DNA of 49,911 nucleotides from RGIG9608 sp045612365 (GTDB lineage: Bacteria; Bacteroidota; Bacteroidia; Bacteroidales; Paludibacteraceae): contig JAZKYY010000007.1 of NCBI GenBank assembly GCA_045612365.1, positions 1 through 49,911 on the forward strand, written 5' to 3'. Both the position numbers and the translations under genes were made by a program. Below are positions 8,514-17,106 of this stretch, piece by piece. The first letter of the stretch is position 1, and each line of letters starts with the position of its first letter. Under the pieces are notes generated by a model, which did no database searches, had not been told where the DNA came from, and was given only the letters and a program-made list of their open reading frames with translations.

Positions 8514-9398
8514 ATGGAGAAAAAATCGAGTATTATCATCAGTATATCAGTTGTTGTATTTTTTGCATTGTGTGCAGTTATTTTTTTCATGTGGAGAAAA
8601 TACAGAAGTGTAGAAACTGAAATGCAAGAAATTGTAGAACAAATGACTTATGAAAAAGAACAATTGGAGGAAGAGTATTCTGATTTATCAATTTTTGAAG
8701 GTCACAATTACAAAATTCAAAATGATTCTATTTTAAAACTTCTTGATGCTGAAAAACAACGCACTCAATCGTTACTTCACGAATTAAAAATAACCAAAGC
8801 CACTAATGCTCGACGCATTGCGGAACTAAAAAAAGAGTTAGCCTCAGTTAGAAAGGTAATGGTTTACTATGTCAATCAAATTGACTCTCTTAACTCCATC
8901 AACAAAACATTGACAAGAGAGAACCAAACTATCAAAAACAAATACGCGGAAGTTTCTCAACAAGCAGAAAATCTTACTTTAGAAAAAGAGGTGTTAACAA
9001 AAAAAGTAGAACTAGCATCAATGTTAGAAGCTAAAAACATTGTCGTTACCACTTTAAACGCAAATGAGAAAAAGACCTCAAGATTAAAGAAAATATCGCT
9101 GATAAAAATTGATTTTACACTTTCAAAAAACATTACTACTCCAACAGGATTGAAAAATATTTTCATAAGGATCACAACACCTGACGGATCGGTTTTAACA
9201 AAGAACAAACAAAACACTTTTAAATTTGAAAATCAGCAAATAACCTATTCTGCTAAAAAACAAATAGAATATACTGGCGACGAATTTCCAGAAACTATCT
9301 ACTGGACCGTAACAGAAGTCCTAACGGTAGGAGACTATAACATTGATATTTTTGTTGATGGTAACCTAATTGGGAGCAAAAGCTTTCATTTAGAATAA
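8514..9398 (+). CDS. Membrane-anchored coiled-coil protein, unknown function
   Basis: 294 aa from the ATG chosen by promoter position. Residues ~5-27 (SSIIISISVVVFFALCAVIF) are a single membrane anchor. A long charged heptad-rich coiled coil (~35-180) follows. The C-terminal ~110 residues are beta-rich (from IKIDFTLSKNITTPTGL to the end) and look like a small periplasmic sandwich domain. Proteins of this plan are common single-copy hypotheticals in Bacteroidales, but I cannot assign a function. It is divergently transcribed from pheS and has its own -7 box. Confidence 0.75.
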   Translation: MEKKSSIIISISVVVFFALCAVIFFMWRKYRSVETEMQEIVEQMTYEKEQLEEEYSDLSIFEGHNYKIQNDSILKLLDAEKQRTQSLLHELKITKATNARRIAELKKELASVRKVMVYYVNQIDSLNSINKTLTRENQTIKNKYAEVSQQAENLTLEKEVLTKKVELASMLEAKNIVVTTLNANEKKTSRLKKISLIKIDFTLSKNITTPTGLKNIFIRITTPDGSVLTKNKQNTFKFENQQITYSAKKQIEYTGDEFPETIYWTVTEVLTVGDYNIDIFVDGNLIGSKSFHLE

Positions 9399-9448
9399 GT
9401 TTCTCTTTTTTTTTGAATTATTTTAACTCAAAACTTATTTGAATTTTA

Positions 9449-9456
9449 TACCTTTG
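9449..9456 (+). promoter_or_regulatory. -7 box TACCTTTG for nfnAB
   Basis: TACCTTTG ends 35 nt upstream of the nfnAB ATG, in the gap after the preceding stop codon. No clear -33 element at standard spacing. Confidence 0.55.
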
Positions 9457-9491
9457 CGCAATTTTTGAAAGACATCATAATTTTATAAAAA

Positions 9492-11843
9492 ATGAATAAA
9501 ATTGTATATAAAGAACATTTCTCAGAAAATGTAGTTTTGCTAGAAATTGAAGCTCCTTTAATTGCGAAAGCACGTAAAGCTGGGCATTTTGTTATTATTC
9601 GTTTAGAAGAAGGTGGTGAAAGAATTCCTTTGACTATTGCAAAAGCAGATACAACAAAGGGAACAATCACACTTGTTGTGCAAAAAGTTGGGCTTTCATC
9701 TACTAAACTTTGTAACCTCAACGAGGGCGATTTTATTGAAGACGTAGTTGGTCCTTTAGGAAAAGCAACTCATATTAAAAATTTCGGAACAGTAATTTGT
9801 GCTGGAGGAGGAGTTGGTGTAGCTCCTATGTTGCCTATTATTCAAGCTCTAAAAGCAGCTGGGAATCGTGTTATTTCTGTGCTAGCTGGACGTAGCAAAG
9901 AACTTATCATTCTAGAAGAAGAGGTAAGAAAATCATCTAATGATGTCATCATCATGACTGACGACGGATCGTATGGCAACAAAGGTCTTGTTACAGAAGG
10001 TATCGAATCTGTTATTAAACGCGAAAAAGTTGACAAATGTTTTGCTATTGGCCCTGCCATAATGATGAAGTTTTGTTGTTTATTGACTAAAAAATATGAA
10101 ATTCCAACAGATGTATCTCTAAATACTATTATGGTTGATGGTACTGGTATGTGTGGTGCATGTCGTGTTACTGTTGGAGGAAAAACAAGATTCGTTTGTG
10201 TTGATGGCCCTGAATTTGATGGACACGAGGTTGACTTTGATGAAATGCTTAAACGTATGGGAGCATTCAAAGAAATCGAAATTGCAGAAATGCAAAAACT
10301 TACACAAACAATAGAAAAAGAAGAAAAAACTATTGAAGAAACAACAACTTCAAACTGTTGCGCTCAAACAAATGAAGAATCTGTAGAATCATTAATTGAC
10401 AGAAATTCTCCTTGGCGAGAAGAACTTAGAAAAAGCATTAAACCAAAAGAACGCTCTCAAATCGAACGTTCGGCTATGCCTGAGCTCGATGCTGAATATC
10501 GTTCTCACAGCAGAAAAGAAGAAGTTAACAGAGGATATACAAAAGAAATGGCTTTGCTCGAAGCAAAACGTTGTCTTGACTGTCCAAATCCTGCTTGTAT
10601 GCAAGGTTGTCCAGTTAGCATCAACATTCCTTCTTTTATTAAAAACATTGAGCGCGGAGAGTTCCTAAAGGCAGCGCAAGTACTTAAAATGACAAGCGCT
10701 TTACCTGCTGTTTGTGGACGAGTTTGTCCTCAAGAAAAACAATGCGAAGCGCAGTGTATCCATCTAAAAATGGGACATCCTGCAGTTGCTATTGGCAATT
10801 TAGAACGTTTTGCTGCTGATTACGAAAGAGAAAGCGGACAAATTTCTATTCCTAAAATTTCTGAAAAGAACGGAATAAAAATCGGTGTTATTGGTTCTGG
10901 TCCTGCAGGATTATCATTTGCAGGAGATATGGCAAAATTAGGTTACGAAGTAACTGTATTTGAGGCATTACACGAAATTGGTGGTGTTTTGAAATATGGT
11001 ATTCCTGAATTCCGTTTGCCAAATAAAATTGTTGATGTAGAAATTCAGAACCTTGAGAAAATGGGCGTTACTTTCATCAAGGATTGTGTCGTTGGCAAAA
11101 CAATCTCTGTTGATGAGTTGAAAGAGGAAGGTTTCAAAGGAATTTTCGTAGCATCAGGAGCTGGTCTACCAAACTTTATGAATATTCCAGGAGAAAACTT
11201 CATCAATATTCTTTCATCAAATGAATACCTAACTCGTGTAAATTTGATGGATGCTGCAGAAAAAGCTTCAGACACTCCAGTTCCTTTTGGCAAAAACGTG
11301 GCAGTAATCGGAGGTGGAAATACTGCGATGGATTCAGTTCGTACTGCAAAACGATTAGGAGCCGAAAGAGCAATAATCATTTATCGTCGTTCAGAAGAAG
11401 AAATGCCAGCTCGTTTGGAAGAGGTAAAACATGCGAAAGAAGAAGGTGTTGAATTCTTAACATTACATAATCCAATTGAGTACAAAGCGGACGAAAAAGG
11501 TCGCGTATCTCAAATTGTATTGCAAAAAATGCAACTTGGCGAACCAGATGCTTCAGGAAGAAGAAGTCCTGTTGCCATTGAAGGCGCAATAGAAACTATT
11601 GACATCGATTTGGCAGTTGTCAGCATTGGTGTTTCTCCTAATCCAATAGTTCCAAGTTCAATCTCTGGACTAGAAATGGGAAGAAAAGGCACTATCGCTG
11701 TCGATGAAACTATGCAATCTTCTATTGATATGATTTATGCAGGAGGAGACATCGTTAGAGGTGGAGCAACCGTAATTCTTGCAATGGGAGACGGAAGAAA
11801 GGCTGCAGCTGAAATGCACAAAAAAATTTCAGAGAGAAAATAA
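9492..11843 (+). CDS. Fused NADH-dependent reduced ferredoxin:NADP+ oxidoreductase (NfnA-NfnB)
   Basis: 783 aa joining two proteins that are separate in most bacteria. Residues ~1-275 match NfnA/DHODH-B electron-transfer subunits: a ferredoxin-reductase fold (GGGVGVAPMLPI) ending in a [2Fe-2S] motif (MCGACRVTVGGKTRFVCVDG). After an acidic linker, residues ~325-783 match NfnB/GltD: two [4Fe-4S] Cys sets (CLDCPNPACMQGCP; CGRVCPQEKQCEAQC), an FAD site (GVIGSGPAGLSFAGDMAKLG) and an NAD(P)H site (AVIGGGNTAMDSVRTAKRLG). Such enzymes bifurcate electrons between NADPH, NAD+ and ferredoxin, or serve as sulfide dehydrogenase. Annotation pipelines often call the fusion dihydroorotate dehydrogenase/glutamate synthase; no glutaminase domain is present. 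Confidence 0.9.
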   Translation: MNKIVYKEHFSENVVLLEIEAPLIAKARKAGHFVIIRLEEGGERIPLTIAKADTTKGTITLVVQKVGLSSTKLCNLNEGDFIEDVVGPLGKATHIKNFGTVICAGGGVGVAPMLPIIQALKAAGNRVISVLAGRSKELIILEEEVRKSSNDVIIMTDDGSYGNKGLVTEGIESVIKREKVDKCFAIGPAIMMKFCCLLTKKYEIPTDVSLNTIMVDGTGMCGACRVTVGGKTRFVCVDGPEFDGHEVDFDEMLKRMGAFKEIEIAEMQKLTQTIEKEEKTIEETTTSNCCAQTNEESVESLIDRNSPWREELRKSIKPKERSQIERSAMPELDAEYRSHSRKEEVNRGYTKEMALLEAKRCLDCPNPACMQGCPVSINIPSFIKNIERGEFLKAAQVLKMTSALPAVCGRVCPQEKQCEAQCIHLKMGHPAVAIGNLERFAADYERESGQISIPKISEKNGIKIGVIGSGPAGLSFAGDMAKLGYEVTVFEALHEIGGVLKYGIPEFRLPNKIVDVEIQNLEKMGVTFIKDCVVGKTISVDELKEEGFKGIFVASGAGLPNFMNIPGENFINILSSNEYLTRVNLMDAAEKASDTPVPFGKNVAVIGGGNTAMDSVRTAKRLGAERAIIIYRRSEEEMPARLEEVKHAKEEGVEFLTLHNPIEYKADEKGRVSQIVLQKMQLGEPDASGRRSPVAIEGAIETIDIDLAVVSIGVSPNPIVPSSISGLEMGRKGTIAVDETMQSSIDMIYAGGDIVRGGATVILAMGDGRKAAAEMHKKISERK

Positions 11844-11852
11844 AACTAAGGA

Positions 11853-12395
11853 ATGACAAATAGAGTTTTAAGCTCATTAACACAAAGAGTTTGGCAAATA
11901 ACAACTTCGCCAAATACAGAATGGAACAAAATATCCGAAGAACAGAATCCTGTTTTTCGGACATTTGTTTTTCCTTACACTATTACATGTTGCCTCGTTG
12001 CGTTTTGGGGATTTCTACTTAGTTCTCTCGATTTTGTTTCTGCAATATTTGAAACATTATTTCTGTTTCTATCAATGTTGGGTTCTGTTTGTATTGTTTG
12101 GAAAACGGATTGCTTCTTGAAAAACGATAGTATTAATATTGAGAAAAACAACTTACTAAAACTTGTTGCATATAGTTTTGTTCCTAATTTTCTATTACAA
12201 ACACTGATGAGTTTTTTCCCTCTAATGTTCTTCCTAAAAATTTTAGCACTCTACCCTGCTTATGTTTTTATTAAGGGGCATGCCATATTGGCAGAAGAAG
12301 AAAAAGATGACACTTTGTTTGTAATCATTAATCTAATTTTGATAGTAACTCTCCCTTGGTTGTTGCAATATATTTTTAATCACTTCTGGAAATAA
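11853..12395 (+). CDS. YIP1-like membrane protein
   Basis: 180 aa with about five hydrophobic segments (roughly 40-58, 65-85, 105-135, 155-175). The N-terminal ITTSPNTEWNKISEEQNP is typical of bacterial YIP1-family proteins, whose role is unclear. It starts 9 nt after nfnAB, so it is probably co-transcribed with it. I see no catalytic residues. Confidence 0.65.
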   Translation: MTNRVLSSLTQRVWQITTSPNTEWNKISEEQNPVFRTFVFPYTITCCLVAFWGFLLSSLDFVSAIFETLFLFLSMLGSVCIVWKTDCFLKNDSINIEKNNLLKLVAYSFVPNFLLQTLMSFFPLMFFLKILALYPAYVFIKGHAILAEEEKDDTLFVIINLILIVTLPWLLQYIFNHFWK

Positions 12396-12446
12396 AAATC
12401 ATAGAGTTTACTACCCTCTAAAAAAGCATTTTATTAAAAATACGAT

Positions 12447-12800
12447 ATGAAAACAGAAGAACTATTAACATCTATTATTACTGGTCTTCAGGAACTTAAA
12501 GCAAAAAAAATCGTAATTATTAATTTACAAGAAATATGTTCTGAATGCGATTATTTTGTCATTTGCGAAGGGAATTCATCTACCCACACATCTTCAATCG
12601 CATTAGGTGCAAAAAATTTTGTGTTAAAAAACACTAAAACAAAACCTTTTTCTGTCGACGGAGAGGAGAATGGCATTTGGATTGCTATGGACTACGGAGA
12701 AATTATCGTACACGTTTTTCAACAAGAAGTTCGTGAATTTTACGATATCGAAAACCTTTGGGGAGATGCAAAACTGACAGAAATTCAAGATATTGATTAA
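12447..12800 (+). CDS. rsfS: Ribosome silencing factor RsfS
   Basis: 117 aa, the normal length. RsfS binds ribosomal protein uL14 and blocks joining of the subunits when nutrients are short. Family marks: ECDYFVICEGNSSTH, a GEENGIWIAMDYGEIIVHVF segment and the final REFYDIENLWGDA. It sits 11 nt upstream of ftsH, an order seen across Bacteroidales. Confidence 0.95.
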   Translation: MKTEELLTSIITGLQELKAKKIVIINLQEICSECDYFVICEGNSSTHTSSIALGAKNFVLKNTKTKPFSVDGEENGIWIAMDYGEIIVHVFQQEVREFYDIENLWGDAKLTEIQDID

Positions 12801-12811
12801 AAAACTTTTTT

Positions 12812-14764
12812 ATGAACGAAAAAAACAACAAACTACCTAACAACAATAACAAAAAAGGATTTAAACCAAAATTCAACTTCTATTGGATTTATGCACTGAT
12901 AGGATTGTTTTTTGTGGCTTCGTATTTTTTTGATAGCCAAACTACAACTAAAAAAGTATCATACTCAAAATTTGAAGACATGATCGTGAATGATTGTGTT
13001 GATAAAATTATCGTATTTTCAAATAAAAAACAACTAAATGCCGAAATAAAACAAAATTGTGTAAACGACATTTTTGGCAATGACATAGATACTGCATCAA
13101 TGGGAAAACCTATCGTTGAGGTTGAAATTCCATCGGTAGAAGAATTCGACAAAATGATAGCACGTTACAAAGCTGAAAACATTTACAAAGGTGAATACGG
13201 ATACGAGCAGAGTCGCGACTACGAAAATATTCTTTGGTCTGTTTTGCCTATTATATTTATGATTTTCATCGTCAGCATGATGTTCCGCGGCATGAGAGGC
13301 GGTCCTGGAGGGGTTTTCAGTGTTGGAAAATCTCAAGCAAAGCAGTACGACAAAGGAAACCCTGAAAAAGTCACATTCAAAGATGTTGCAGGTCTCGAAG
13401 GAGCGAAACAAGAAGTTGAAGAAATTGTTTCTTTCTTGAAAAATCCTGAGAAATACAAGAAATTGGGCGGAAAAATTCCAAAAGGGGCTCTACTTGTTGG
13501 CCCTCCAGGAACTGGAAAGACTCTTTTAGCTAAAGCCGTAGCAGGAGAGGCAAACGTTCCTTTCTTTTCGATGTCGGGTTCTGATTTTGTAGAAATGTTT
13601 GTCGGTGTAGGTGCAAGCCGAGTTCGCGATCTTTTCCGCCAAGCCAAAGAAAAATCTCCTTGTATTATTTTCATCGACGAGATTGATGCTATTGGTCGCG
13701 CAAGAGGAAAAAGTTTGAACCACAATGGAAACGATGAACGCGAAAATACACTTAACCAATTGCTCGCCGAAATGGATGGTTTTGGAACAAATAGCGGAGT
13801 AATTATTCTTGCAGCAACAAACCGCGCTAACATTTTGGACAAAGCACTATTAAGAGCTGGTCGTTTTGATAGACAAATTCACGTAGAATTACCAAATTTG
13901 AATGAACGAAAAGAGATTTTCAAAGTACATCTATCACCTATAAAAACCGACGATAGTTTGGACATTGACTTTTTAGCAAGACAAACGCCAGGATTTTCAG
14001 GAGCCGAAATTGCAAATGTTTGTAACGAAGCTGCGCTTATTGCTGCCCGTAACAATAAAGATGTTGTGCAAAAGGAAGATTTCTTAGCTTCAGTCGATAG
14101 AATTATAGGCGGATTGGAAAAGAAATCGAAATTCATCACTGCTGAAGAAAAAAAATCAATTGCTTACCACGAAGCTGGCCATGCTACAATAAGTTGGATG
14201 CTAGAGCATGCAAATCCTCTAGTAAAAGTAACCATTGTTCCTCGAGGAGAAGCTCTTGGTGCAGCATGGTATCTACCAGAAGAACGTCAGTTAACCACAA
14301 AAGAACATATCCTTGACGAAATGTGTGCTACTCTTGGAGGCAGAGCTGCCGAACAACTTTTCTTTAACACAAGTTCTACTGGTGCAATTAACGACTTGGA
14401 ACGTGTTACAAAACGTGCGTATGCTATGGTTGCTTATTACGGAATGAGCGAAAAAATAGCAAATATGAGTTATTTTGATTCATCAGGGAATGAATATGGC
14501 TTCTCAAAACCATATAGCGAAAAGACCGCTGAAGCAATAGACATTGAAGCAAAAGCCATAGTAAAAGAGCAATTTGATCGAGCAATGAGTATTCTTAAGA
14601 AATACGAAGAAGAGCACCATCAGTTGGCTCAACTGCTTATTGAAAAAGAGGTTATTTTTGCTGAGGATTTAGAAAAAATCTTTGGAGAACGTCCTTGGAA
14701 ATCACGCACAGAAGAGATTTTAGGTGCCGACTCATCCGAGAGCACTTCAACCCACGAAGCATAA
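12812..14764 (+). CDS. ftsH: ATP-dependent zinc metalloprotease FtsH
   Basis: 650 aa. Two membrane segments (~28-46 and ~145-162) flank a short periplasmic domain. The AAA+ domain has Walker A GPPGTGKT, Walker B CIIFIDEIDAIG and the SRH region LLRAGRFDRQIHVELPN. The M41 protease domain has the zinc motif HEAGH and a downstream Asp in TSTGAINDLERVTKRA. FtsH degrades unassembled membrane proteins and short-lived regulators. The N-terminus is Asn/Lys-rich. The operon ends after it at a strong hairpin terminator. Confidence 0.97.
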   Translation: MNEKNNKLPNNNNKKGFKPKFNFYWIYALIGLFFVASYFFDSQTTTKKVSYSKFEDMIVNDCVDKIIVFSNKKQLNAEIKQNCVNDIFGNDIDTASMGKPIVEVEIPSVEEFDKMIARYKAENIYKGEYGYEQSRDYENILWSVLPIIFMIFIVSMMFRGMRGGPGGVFSVGKSQAKQYDKGNPEKVTFKDVAGLEGAKQEVEEIVSFLKNPEKYKKLGGKIPKGALLVGPPGTGKTLLAKAVAGEANVPFFSMSGSDFVEMFVGVGASRVRDLFRQAKEKSPCIIFIDEIDAIGRARGKSLNHNGNDERENTLNQLLAEMDGFGTNSGVIILAATNRANILDKALLRAGRFDRQIHVELPNLNERKEIFKVHLSPIKTDDSLDIDFLARQTPGFSGAEIANVCNEAALIAARNNKDVVQKEDFLASVDRIIGGLEKKSKFITAEEKKSIAYHEAGHATISWMLEHANPLVKVTIVPRGEALGAAWYLPEERQLTTKEHILDEMCATLGGRAAEQLFFNTSSTGAINDLERVTKRAYAMVAYYGMSEKIANMSYFDSSGNEYGFSKPYSEKTAEAIDIEAKAIVKEQFDRAMSILKKYEEEHHQLAQLLIEKEVIFAEDLEKIFGERPWKSRTEEILGADSSESTSTHEA

Positions 14765-14783
14765 GTCATTGACACACAAAAAC

Positions 14784-14817
14784 AAAAAAAGAACAACCAA
14801 CTGGTTGTTCTTTTTTT
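14784..14817 (+). terminator. Rho-independent terminator of ftsH
   Basis: A 9-bp perfect stem, GAACAACCA (14791-14799) with TGGTTGTTC (14802-14810), is followed by seven T. A-rich sequence precedes it, so it may also act on leftward transcripts leaving the tRNA gene, whose 3' end is only 2 nt away. Confidence 0.9.
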
Positions 14818-14818
14818 G

Positions 14819-14889
14819 TTGTCTTACCTGGATTCGAACCAAGACAGGCAGAACCAAAAACTGCAGTGCTACCATTACACCATAAGACA
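14819..14889 (-). tRNA. tRNA-Gln (anticodon TTG)
   Basis: 71 nt without encoded CCA. The acceptor stem TGTCTTA/TAAGACA is perfect, with A as discriminator. The T arm contains GGTTCGAAT. The anticodon loop is TTTTGGT, with U33 before TTG. A TTTG-N20-TACCTTTG promoter lies 25 nt upstream. Confidence 0.95.
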
Positions 14890-14914
14890 ATCCGCATCCC
14901 TTAGAAATGCGTTG

Positions 14915-14946
14915 CAAAGGTAATGTATTATTTTTTATTTGTCAAA
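14915..14946 (-). promoter_or_regulatory. Full sigma-ABfr promoter of tRNA-Gln
   Basis: On the minus strand TTTG (14943-14946), a 20-nt spacer and TACCTTTG (14915-14922). This is the cleanest Bacteroidota-type -33/-7 pair in the window. Confidence 0.85.
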
Positions 14947-15008
14947 TTTTTATTTTGTTTTTTACAAAAATTCTTGAAGCAAGATAAAGATTTTTTTCAA
15001 AAAAACAA

Positions 15009-15034
15009 CAAAAAAGCCTACTTATAAAGCAGGC
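15009..15034 (-). terminator. Terminator after the zinc-ribbon gene
   Basis: Read on the minus strand: GCCTGCTT, loop TAT, AAGTAGGC (8-bp stem with one G-T pair), then a run of T. It lies 29 nt past the stop codon of the zinc-ribbon gene and ends the leftward unit. Confidence 0.8.
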
Positions 15035-15062
15035 CTTTATTAAAAGAAGTTGAAAACAACTA

Positions 15063-15248
15063 TTATTTTCTAAATTTATTTATTATTCTCTGAGACCAAA
15101 ACCAATTACGTTCTGGCAGACACTCTTCATAACCGCATTTTGGGCAAGGCAGTGGTTCAGTATATACTGTAGCATGCCATTCAAAATCCGGTCCTTTGAA
15201 AGTTTCGCCACATTTCGGGCATTTGAATGTTGTAATTCCTCTAAGCAT
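15063..15248 (-). CDS. Small double CxxC zinc-ribbon protein
   Basis: 61 aa with two CPKCG motifs (FKCPKCGETFKG and PCPKCGYEEC), which together would bind one zinc ion. Outside the ribbon it has an aromatic patch (FEWHATVY) and a basic C-terminus (SQRIINKFRK). I recognise no specific function. It is 41 nt downstream of the tiny acidic gene and is followed by a clear terminator. Confidence 0.75.
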   Translation of the reverse strand: MLRGITTFKCPKCGETFKGPDFEWHATVYTEPLPCPKCGYEECLPERNWFWSQRIINKFRK

Positions 15249-15289
15249 AAATAAAGACGAATTAAAAAATCTTGTTACAGATTCTTCTT

Positions 15290-15409
15290 TTATGATTCGT
15301 TATAATAATCTTCATCAGTTCCATTTGGAAACATCATGTCTAAATCCTCTTCAGGATCGTAGTTACCTACTCCATTGTCTGGATCATAATCATCATCGTA
15401 ATTTCCCAT
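15290..15409 (-). CDS. Tiny acidic Tyr/Asp-rich protein (39 aa)
   Basis: Reads MGNYDDDYDPDNGVGNYDP and then EEDLDMMFPNGTDEDYYNES before TAA. About a third of the residues are Asp or Glu, and GNYD occurs twice, hinting at an internal duplication. It lies between the radical SAM maturase (35 nt upstream) and the zinc-ribbon gene. It could be a real microprotein paired with the zinc ribbon or a third peptide of the RiPP locus. No ribosome-binding site is obvious, as is usual in Bacteroidota. Confidence 0.5.
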   Translation of the reverse strand: MGNYDDDYDPDNGVGNYDPEEDLDMMFPNGTDEDYYNES

Positions 15410-15444
15410 AGTTGTAAAAATCTTAAAGTTATTAACTTAATTGT

Positions 15445-16776
15445 TTATTGAAAAATCAAATCATTCGTTTCAATCATTAAATCATAAAATGCCTCTTTGT
15501 TTTTTATAGAGCATTTCCTTGGAGGGATATCTTTGGATTGAAGAGATAGTATATTGGTAGATTTTGCTAATTTGTTAAAATAATCAATTCTACATCCACC
15601 ACCACATATATATTTCAGTTCACAAATATTACAGGGCTTTAAGTTATTAATATTAGAAAGATCTTTTGAGTGAGAAGATATTTTCATGATTTTATCCATA
15701 TTATCTTTTCTAATATTAGCAACACTACCTACTGATGCTATTCTTGAACACATATAAACATCTCCTACTGATGAAATAGCCAATGTCCCAAAAATACAAT
15801 TATCCATAATTCTATGTTGTCTTCTCATAGAAACAAAAGGATATAAAGACATATTTCCTTCATAATAGACCGAATATATTTTATGAATAATATCAGTATA
15901 CTCATTGTGTTCTATAGAAGTTAAGCATACATTACGTCCTTCTAACATCTCTGCAGCAAAACGAACTTGTATTTTGTCTCTATATTTTTGTATTAAGGAT
16001 TTTGCAAACTCAGCATAATGATGATAATTAGACTGAAGTTCTTCATTGAAGAAAGGTGTTATTCCTATTTCTGTAAAAACTTTATTTTTGATAAATAAGT
16101 CAACACTATTTAGTGCTTTCTGAAAATTACCTTTTCCTCTAATGAGGGCATTTGTCTCTTCTGAATAACCATCAATACTAATTTGAACTTCATCTATAAA
16201 AGGAGCGATTTCTTCTATACTTTTACTTGTCCATAATACACCATTAGTTAGTAATTGTACTTTTAATCCTATATTATGTGCATGTTTACAAATATAAAAT
16301 AAATCTTTCCTTAGTGATATTTCTCCTCCAGAGAAAACGACTTTGTGCCCATTATTCTCTTTATACTTTTCAAGAAATAAACAAATTTCTTCTGTTGTTA
16401 ATTCATTTTCTTTTTTTACATCAGAAAACATATAACAATGAGGGCATCTTAAATTGCAAGCGTTTGTTAAATAGAAGTGAATAGATTCCTTCCCCGCCGT
16501 GGATGATAAAACTTTAGTGTTACAAAATTGTTTTGCTTCTATTTGTACCAGAACTTGTATAATATCTTCTTTTTTAAAATCTTCTTTTTTGCAAGCTGAT
16601 TTTAAATCTAAATACTTTAATAATTCAAAAAAACGAAGTTGAGCATTATTTTGTAGTATAATCCAATTGGCAGTTTCAGGAGAAATTATGAGAAAAATAT
16701 CCTTGTAGTATACTTTTTTTATATTTTTAGGAAAAATATATTTTTTGTTTTCGTCTATGGTTATGCTTTTTCTCAT
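15445..16776 (-). CDS. SPASM-domain radical SAM peptide maturase
   Basis: 443 aa. Residues ~1-90 form an N-terminal domain that may bind a leader peptide. The radical SAM motif CNLRCPHC (C107, C111, C114) follows, then KVVFSGGEISLRKDL and VQLLTNGVLW typical of the barrel. The C-terminal SPASM-type region holds the auxiliary-cluster Cys residues, including CNICELKYICGGGC. This layout is that of enzymes making thioether or carbon cross-links in ribosomal peptides (RiPPs). Two short peptide genes lie directly upstream, the nearer one ending 15 nt before this start codon. The exact modification cannot be told from the sequence. AT content is higher than in the flanking genes, which suggests transfer. 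Confidence 0.85.
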   Translation of the reverse strand: MRKSITIDENKKYIFPKNIKKVYYKDIFLIISPETANWIILQNNAQLRFFELLKYLDLKSACKKEDFKKEDIIQVLVQIEAKQFCNTKVLSSTAGKESIHFYLTNACNLRCPHCYMFSDVKKENELTTEEICLFLEKYKENNGHKVVFSGGEISLRKDLFYICKHAHNIGLKVQLLTNGVLWTSKSIEEIAPFIDEVQISIDGYSEETNALIRGKGNFQKALNSVDLFIKNKVFTEIGITPFFNEELQSNYHHYAEFAKSLIQKYRDKIQVRFAAEMLEGRNVCLTSIEHNEYTDIIHKIYSVYYEGNMSLYPFVSMRRQHRIMDNCIFGTLAISSVGDVYMCSRIASVGSVANIRKDNMDKIMKISSHSKDLSNINNLKPCNICELKYICGGGCRIDYFNKLAKSTNILSLQSKDIPPRKCSIKNKEAFYDLMIETNDLIFQ

Positions 16777-16791
16777 AATTTATTTTATAAA

Positions 16792-16902
16792 CTAATAATC
16801 AATACCTCTATCAACGTTTGTACAACAACCTGCAAAGCATCCCCATACCAACTCAAATGCAGCTCTTTCTTGTAATTTTACAATGTCATAACTAATTTCC
16901 AT
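16792..16902 (-). CDS. Putative RiPP precursor peptide 2 (36 aa, Cys cluster)
   Basis: Starts MEISYDIVKLQERAAFELV and ends WGCFAGCCTNVDRGIDY. The first ~19 residues look like a helical leader, and the Cys/Gly-rich end looks like a core with C22, C26 and C27. C22 and C26 are spaced CxxxC, and C27 to D31 is CxxxD. It ends 15 nt before the SPASM radical SAM gene, the classic place for a substrate. No GG leader motif is present. Too short for most automated gene calls. Confidence 0.7.
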   Translation of the reverse strand: MEISYDIVKLQERAAFELVWGCFAGCCTNVDRGIDY

Positions 16903-16939
16903 AATCTAAAAAATTTATTGTTTTACAATTATTTTGATA

Positions 16940-17074
16940 TTAAACCTTACTTTTTAGTAAAATTTTTATTGCTGTCCAAACTCCTTTAACAACACCTTCT
17001 ACGACTACACCCGTAAGTTCACCTGCTAAGGTTGTTTTTTTTACGATTTGTCTATTTTTTTCTTCTTTTCCCAT
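16940..17074 (-). CDS. Putative small peptide 1 (44 aa, amphipathic)
   Basis: Starts MGKEEKNRQIVKKTTLAGE. The remainder, LTGVVVEGVVKGVWTAIKIL followed by LKSKV, is an aliphatic, amphipathic helix with Gly every few residues. It resembles an unmodified bacteriocin or a membrane-active peptide more than a Cys-type RiPP, because it has no Cys. It lies 37 nt upstream of peptide 2 in the same direction, so it could be a second substrate or partner of the maturase. No family is recognised. Confidence 0.55.
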   Translation of the reverse strand: MGKEEKNRQIVKKTTLAGELTGVVVEGVVKGVWTAIKILLKSKV

Positions 17075-17106
17075 TGTTTTATTGTTTAGTTATACGATTA
17101 ATTGAA

